DNA from: Pirellulales bacterium | Lineage (GTDB): Bacteria > Planctomycetota > Planctomycetia > Pirellulales > PALSA-1355 | Length of the DNA: 64,000 bases | NCBI GenBank assembly: GCA_022844125.1 | Contig: JALHMI010000018.1 | Location: 62,001-126,000 of the forward strand | Direction: 5' to 3' | Shown here: in pieces, positions 60,233 to 64,000 of the stretch | How positions within the stretch are numbered: position 1 is the first letter of the stretch | Layout of the letters: every line of letters begins with the position of its first letter | The notes under the pieces: generated by a model | What the model was told of the DNA's origin: nothing | Database searches by the model: none | The model's input: the letters and a program-made list of their open reading frames with translations, nothing else | Made by a program: the position numbers and the translations under genes

Positions 60233-60984
60233 GCGTGCCGAAATCCGCCGTTGATGGGAATGATCTGTCCGTTGATGAACGAGGCATCCGGCGATACGAG
60301 AAATCGAACGACGGCCGCAACGTCTTCGGGCGTGCCCCAGCGGCCGAGAAGTGATTCGCCCACGGCCCGCTGCTGCCACGCTTGGGAGGCGACGTCGCCC
60401 CACTTGGTCTTGATCCAGCCCGGCGCGACGCAATTTACCCGCACTTGCGGTGCGAGCGAGGCGGCAAGGCTCCGGCTAAACGCCATCACGGCGCCCTTTA
60501 CGGCGGCAAACAGTTCGCCGCTGTCGCCGGCCATACCCTGCTCGGCCTGATCCCAGCCGACGTTGATGATCGTGCCGCTGCCACGTTCTCGCATTTGGGC
60601 GCCGATTTTGCGCGAGAGGGCCATCGTGGCGGCGACGTCCACCTGCCAGAGTGCGGCAAGCTTCTCTGGAAACGACCAGCCGGCTGCCGGCCCGGTGAGG
60701 ACGTCGACACCCGCGTTGTTGACCCAACTGTCCACGTGTCCCCGCCAGTTCCAGGCCTCGTCGACGAGCCGTGCATGCGAGCTTGGATCGGCGAGGTCAG
60801 CAAGCAACACGTGCGCGTCCGCGCCGAGGTCGCGAATGAGCGCCGCGGTTTCTTCGGCGCCAGCCCGATTGCGGCGTGCATGCACCATGACGGCGCTACC
60901 GGGGGATGCCAGCGCAAGGGCCATGGCTCGGCCGATGCCGCTCGAAGAGCCGGTCACCACGGCCACGAATGGTGTCGCGTTCAT
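60229..60984 (-). CDS. SDR-family oxidoreductase lacking the usual Tyr
   Basis: 251 residues from the ATG at 60984. Cofactor motif TGSSSGIG (about 11-18), NNAG in WVNNAGVD and the end motif PINGG are kept. At the active site the usual Y-x-x-x-K reads ELFAAVKGA, with Phe (codon TTT) in place of Tyr, and the usual Ser before it is in NVGWDQAEQG, also altered. HARRNR after the first strand suggests NADPH. It heads the H4MPT operon and could reduce a pterin intermediate by a non-standard mechanism, or bind substrate without catalysis. Confidence 0.88.
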   Translation of the reverse strand: MNATPFVAVVTGSSSGIGRAMALALASPGSAVMVHARRNRAGAEETAALIRDLGADAHVLLADLADPSSHARLVDEAWNWRGHVDSWVNNAGVDVLTGPAAGWSFPEKLAALWQVDVAATMALSRKIGAQMRERGSGTIINVGWDQAEQGMAGDSGELFAAVKGAVMAFSRSLAASLAPQVRVNCVAPGWIKTKWGDVASQAWQQRAVGESLLGRWGTPEDVAAVVRFLVSPDASFINGQIIPINGGFRHA

Positions 60985-61215
60985 GCAGATTCCACGAGGA
61001 AAGCTGAGACTCCGACGGCCCCCAGGGGGCCGCTTGTTTGTAGTGTCCGTTTGTAACGGCCACAAGCCGCGAATTCGACGTCGGTTTGGGGTGGATCGGG
61101 GTGAGACATCTTGCCACCCTTAGGTATTATAGAAGGGGATCGTCCGACGGCAGTGCGGCGATCGACTTTCGAGCCGAGTTACCCGCGCCGCAAGATCACC
61201 TTTGAGCTGTACCCG
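60985..61215. promoter_or_regulatory. Divergent promoter region of the H4MPT operon
   Basis: 231 bp between the divergent SDR and FabD-like genes. It must hold the promoter for the seven-gene operon. CGGCCCCCAGGGGGCCGC is a GC-rich inverted repeat near 61015-61033. No clear operator shared with other places is seen. Confidence 0.4.
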
Positions 61216-62457
61216 ATGGCCAGCACCCCTCGCGACCGTTTCGGACAGTTTGCCGTCGCATTTCGCGGCTATAACACCGCAAATCTGGGGCGCTGCACCG
61301 AGCTATTAGCCCATCCCCGGTTCGGGCCGACGCTCGAACGGTATCTGCGGGACGCCGGTGAGATCGCCTCGGACACGATGGGCCAGCGTGTCGATCTGCT
61401 CGCGCGGGTCAAGGCGAACCTGGAGACCGACCTCGACTCGTACCACGAGGCGATCGCCCTGATTGTGGCCGCCTCGCTGGCCCAACTGGAAATCCTGGAA
61501 GAGTTTTACGACGTCCAGTACCGCCGTGCGCGGCTCGTGTTTGGCTATAGCCTGGGCGAGCTGACCGCACTCATCGCTTCGGGCGTGTTCGAGATGCAAC
61601 ACGCGCTGCGATTGCCGCTGGCAATTGCCCGAGATTGCGTGGCGCTGGCCGAGAACGTCACGATGGGCGTGCTCTTTTCGCGGGGGCCGATTCTCGACTT
61701 CGATGACGTCAAACGGCTGTGCCTGCGGATTAGCAGCGAAGGCGCGGGCGTGATCGGCATCTCGTCGTTCCTGGCGCCGAACACCGTCCTGCTGCTGGGG
61801 CAGAATCACACGATCGATCGCTTCAGCGAGTTGATGCACGACGTATTTCCGAAGCGGGTCTATTTGCGGAAGAACCACGACAAGTGGCCGCCGGTGCATA
61901 CGCCGCTCGTCTGGCAGCGAAACATCCCCAATCGCCTCGGCGTCATGGCCCACACGCTGCCGGGCGGATTTACCAAGCCCCATCCGCCGGTCTTCTCGCT
62001 GGTGAGCGGCAAGGCGAACTACAACGACTTCAATGCTCGCGACCTCTTGCTGCAATGGGTGGATCACCCGCAGCGGCTGTGGGACGCAGTATACGAAACG
62101 CTGGCCTGCGGCGCGGAGACCGTGATCCATATCGGGCCAGGCCCGAACCTGGTGCCGGCGACGTTCAATCGTCTGCGCGACAACGTGCAGGCCCAGCTCA
62201 CGGGAAACTCACTCAACAAGCTCGGTCTGCGAGCGATGGCTCGGGCCGTGCGCCGACCGTGGCTCACGGCGGTGCTTCCTTCGCGAACGGCGCTGCTACG
62301 TGCCCCGGCCGTGGAGCAGGTCATTCTTGAGGACTGGTTGCTTGAGCAGCCGATCCCGACGACCAAACAGATCGTTGTGCCGTCGATGAACGGCTCGCTC
62401 GGTGCTCAGGGCGAAACCGCGGCCGCCGGCGAAGGCGACGCCACGGGCAGCTCGTAA
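61216..62457 (+). CDS. FabD-like acyltransferase-domain protein
   Basis: 413 residues from the ATG at 61216. The acyltransferase nucleophile motif is GYSLGE (G-x-S-x-G), with Tyr where FabD has His, followed by LTALIASGVFEM. Later VIGISSFLAPNTVLLLGQNHTIDRF and the His of PPVHTPL fit the malonyl-CoA:ACP transacylase fold. It is longer than FabD (about 310) by an N-terminal helical part and a C-terminal tail. Substrate uncertain. It overlaps the convergent PQQ-propeller gene by 52 bp. Confidence 0.75.
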   Translation: MASTPRDRFGQFAVAFRGYNTANLGRCTELLAHPRFGPTLERYLRDAGEIASDTMGQRVDLLARVKANLETDLDSYHEAIALIVAASLAQLEILEEFYDVQYRRARLVFGYSLGELTALIASGVFEMQHALRLPLAIARDCVALAENVTMGVLFSRGPILDFDDVKRLCLRISSEGAGVIGISSFLAPNTVLLLGQNHTIDRFSELMHDVFPKRVYLRKNHDKWPPVHTPLVWQRNIPNRLGVMAHTLPGGFTKPHPPVFSLVSGKANYNDFNARDLLLQWVDHPQRLWDAVYETLACGAETVIHIGPGPNLVPATFNRLRDNVQAQLTGNSLNKLGLRAMARAVRRPWLTAVLPSRTALLRAPAVEQVILEDWLLEQPIPTTKQIVVPSMNGSLGAQGETAAAGEGDATGSS

Positions 62458-64000
62458 CACGCAACCTCCTGCTCGCTTCGCACCAGCAGCCGGTTGCCAA
62501 TGAGCACAGGGTAGTTCCAACTTTGCCCGGATACGACAAAGTGTCGCGAGAGTTCCATGAACTGCTCCGGCGAAGGCTCGACCAGGGCAATTTCGCCATT
62601 CTCGGACTGCACCAGGAGCAGGTCCCCGGCCAACAGCACCTGGCCGTGGCCGTAGCGGGTTCGCTTCCACTTCCGCTTGCCGGTCGCCAGCTCCAGGCAG
62701 CAGAGAGTTCCCTCGTCGAGGCCGTAAGCGTGGCCATCGTGTACGACGGCGCTGGTCATCTTGGTTTTCAGATTGTTGTTCTTCCACAGCGGCTCGATGG
62801 TCCACTGGTCGCCGTCGAGCTTGACCTGCCAGAGCGTCGCGCCGACGCCATAGCCCTTGGTGAGTAGCAGCTTGTCCCCCTCGATGAGCACCGGCTGGGC
62901 GACGTTCGGCGAAGCGGCGCCATCTTCAGGCCATGCATGCTCCCAGAGCATTTTGCCAGTGACCGGATCGTGGCCGCTGGTCTTGGTGGCGTTGACGATC
63001 ACGACCTGCGGCACGCCGCACAGGGACATCAATGTTGGCGATGAATAGCTGGACGCGTCGTCGCCGGCGCTCCAAACCAGTTTGCCGTCCATCTTGTCAT
63101 AGGCGACGAGCGATTTGCCGCCGGGTGCGCCCGCGCTGACGATCACCAGTCCATCGTGCACGAGCGGCGAGCAGCTCTTGCCCCATTGCGGCGGCGTGGC
63201 GCCGGTCTCGGCGACGATGTCGTGCTGCCAGATCGGCTGGCCCGTCGCGCCGTCGAGACAATGCAGAAATCCGGTTGCTCCCAGAGCATAGACGCGGCCA
63301 TCGTCGATCGTCGGAGTCGCTCGCGGCCCGATGCCGGCCAGCGTTTCGTGGAACCGAACCGGGGTGGCATGCGCCCACTGAAGTTTGCCGTTCTCCAGGT
63401 CGTAGCACGAAATGAGCTCTTCTTCGCCGCGCTGCTCCTGAGTGACGCCGTACTTGCCGACGACCGCAAAGCTGGACCAGCCGGCGCCGATCGGTTCGCG
63501 CCACAGCAGCTTCGGTTTTTCGACGCTCCAGTCGCGCGCGAGCTTGACGTCGGGATAGACCGCCGTGCGGTGGGGGCCTAGAAATTGCGGAGCATCGGTC
63601 GCCGACGTCGTGCGCAAGTCAACTTCGCCTCCGGCCGCGGCAGTCGCCGCATCGGGCAGCGTTTCATCGGCTCGCGGCGCCCACCGCCAGTTGAGCTTCA
63701 TGCCGATGTCGCCCGAAACGCTTTCAATTCGCACGAGCGCGAACAGCAGCACGGCGAGTACCCCGCCCACGATGCCCACGCGGCGGCGGAGCGAGTACGG
63801 GGCAGGCGACAAAACCACGAACCACAGGAAGATGAGGATCGTGCCGAGCGCGACGATGGACATCTTCGTTAAAAAGATCTCGGCAGGCGGCACAATCTCG
63901 TTGCTGCCCAGATACTGTGCGGCGCCGAGCCCCAGGGCTTCAAACGCAATCACCGCCAGCGGAAACCAGCGAGCGACCCCGGGCAAGCGGGCACCGATCG
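62406..64000 (-). CDS. PQQ-binding-like beta-propeller membrane protein (5' partial)
   Basis: At least 531 residues; the frame is open to the window edge, so the start is outside or at the TTG at 63986. Three N-terminal membrane segments (about 8-30, 38-60, 68-88) are followed by an eight-bladed quinoprotein-type propeller: LISCYDLENGKLQWAHATP, RVYALGATGFLHCLDGATGQPIWQHD, LVAYDKMDGKLVWSAG, CCLELATGKRKWKR. Trp-docking motifs are clear; PQQ-ligating residues cannot be confirmed. Such proteins in planctomycetes are mostly non-enzymatic propellers or dehydrogenases. Confidence 0.85.
   Translation of the reverse strand, partial: IGARLPGVARWFPLAVIAFEALGLGAAQYLGSNEIVPPAEIFLTKMSIVALGTILIFLWFVVLSPAPYSLRRRVGIVGGVLAVLLFALVRIESVSGDIGMKLNWRWAPRADETLPDAATAAAGGEVDLRTTSATDAPQFLGPHRTAVYPDVKLARDWSVEKPKLLWREPIGAGWSSFAVVGKYGVTQEQRGEEELISCYDLENGKLQWAHATPVRFHETLAGIGPRATPTIDDGRVYALGATGFLHCLDGATGQPIWQHDIVAETGATPPQWGKSCSPLVHDGLVIVSAGAPGGKSLVAYDKMDGKLVWSAGDDASSYSSPTLMSLCGVPQVVIVNATKTSGHDPVTGKMLWEHAWPEDGAASPNVAQPVLIEGDKLLLTKGYGVGATLWQVKLDGDQWTIEPLWKNNNLKTKMTSAVVHDGHAYGLDEGTLCCLELATGKRKWKRTRYGHGQVLLAGDLLLVQSENGEIALVEPSPEQFMELSRHFVVSGQSWNYPVLIGNRLLVRSEQEVACYELPVASPSPAAAVSP

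Overview
The window is GC-rich, gene-dense DNA that looks like a chromosome segment of a planctomycete, most likely a Pirellulales-type member. The pointers are a PVC-type CxxCH dehydrogenase/HEAT/cytochrome protein, several SMP-30 propellers, a DUF1080 protein, an EF-hand protein, a PEP-CTERM nuclease, a small CsrA, and a tetrahydromethanopterin (H4MPT) biosynthesis operon, a pathway known from archaea, some methylotrophs and planctomycetes. I see no rRNA, tRNA, CRISPR array, phage or transposase gene. All calls come from reading the sequence; no database search was run.

Layout. 1-6.7 kb: end of a Tad (type IVb) pilus assembly cluster (cpaE partial, cpaF, tadB, tadC, a secreted protein, a TPR lipoprotein). 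A Flp-type pilin of only 58 codons lies far away at 53751-53927. 6.8-7.7 kb: a D-2-hydroxyacid dehydrogenase. 8.0-15.5 kb: a heavy-metal RND efflux operon (His-rich secreted protein, adaptor, pump, lipoprotein) followed by an AI-2E family transporter, with palindromic operator-like sites upstream. 15.6-18.5 kb: three secreted acidic proteins (Tyr/Asp-rich, EF-hand, Tyr/Asp-rich). 18.5-25.5 kb: secreted propeller, lipoprotein, cytochrome-dehydrogenase, SGNH hydrolase and DUF3592 proteins.

25.7-39.2 kb is the most striking part. Two copies of a roughly 510-bp non-coding repeat, identical over about 386 bp, lie in inverted orientation and bracket about 12.4 kb. The bracketed block holds an isomerase-like protein, a PEP-CTERM nuclease, the imuA-imuB-dnaE2 translesion mutasome with a LexA-like palindrome just upstream, an MFS transporter, an esterase and an SMP-30 protein. 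One repeat copy lies just upstream of each inward-facing end gene. The repeat carries REP-like palindromes and a 104-bp unit that is duplicated only in the left copy.

39.3-45.4 kb is a run of small genes: an ArsR regulator, csrA, a zinc ribbon, a macro-domain protein, a periplasmic DsrE-like protein, three small unknowns, an EEP-family hydrolase and another small unknown. 45.7-54.6 kb: Gfo/Idh/MocA oxidoreductase, BON-MscS channel, a Ku gene followed 35 bp later by a BRCT-MerR-TPR fusion, a Gln-rich secreted protein, an LRR protein, a DUF1080 protein, the Flp pilin and a MarR regulator. 54.7-61.0 kb: a seven-gene minus-strand operon (SDR, DHPS-like, pabB, pabA, DUF447, beta-RFAP synthase, Nudix), several genes overlapping by 1-4 nt, consistent with making the H4MPT cofactor. 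61.2-64 kb: a FabD-like acyltransferase convergent with a PQQ-propeller membrane protein that runs off the window.
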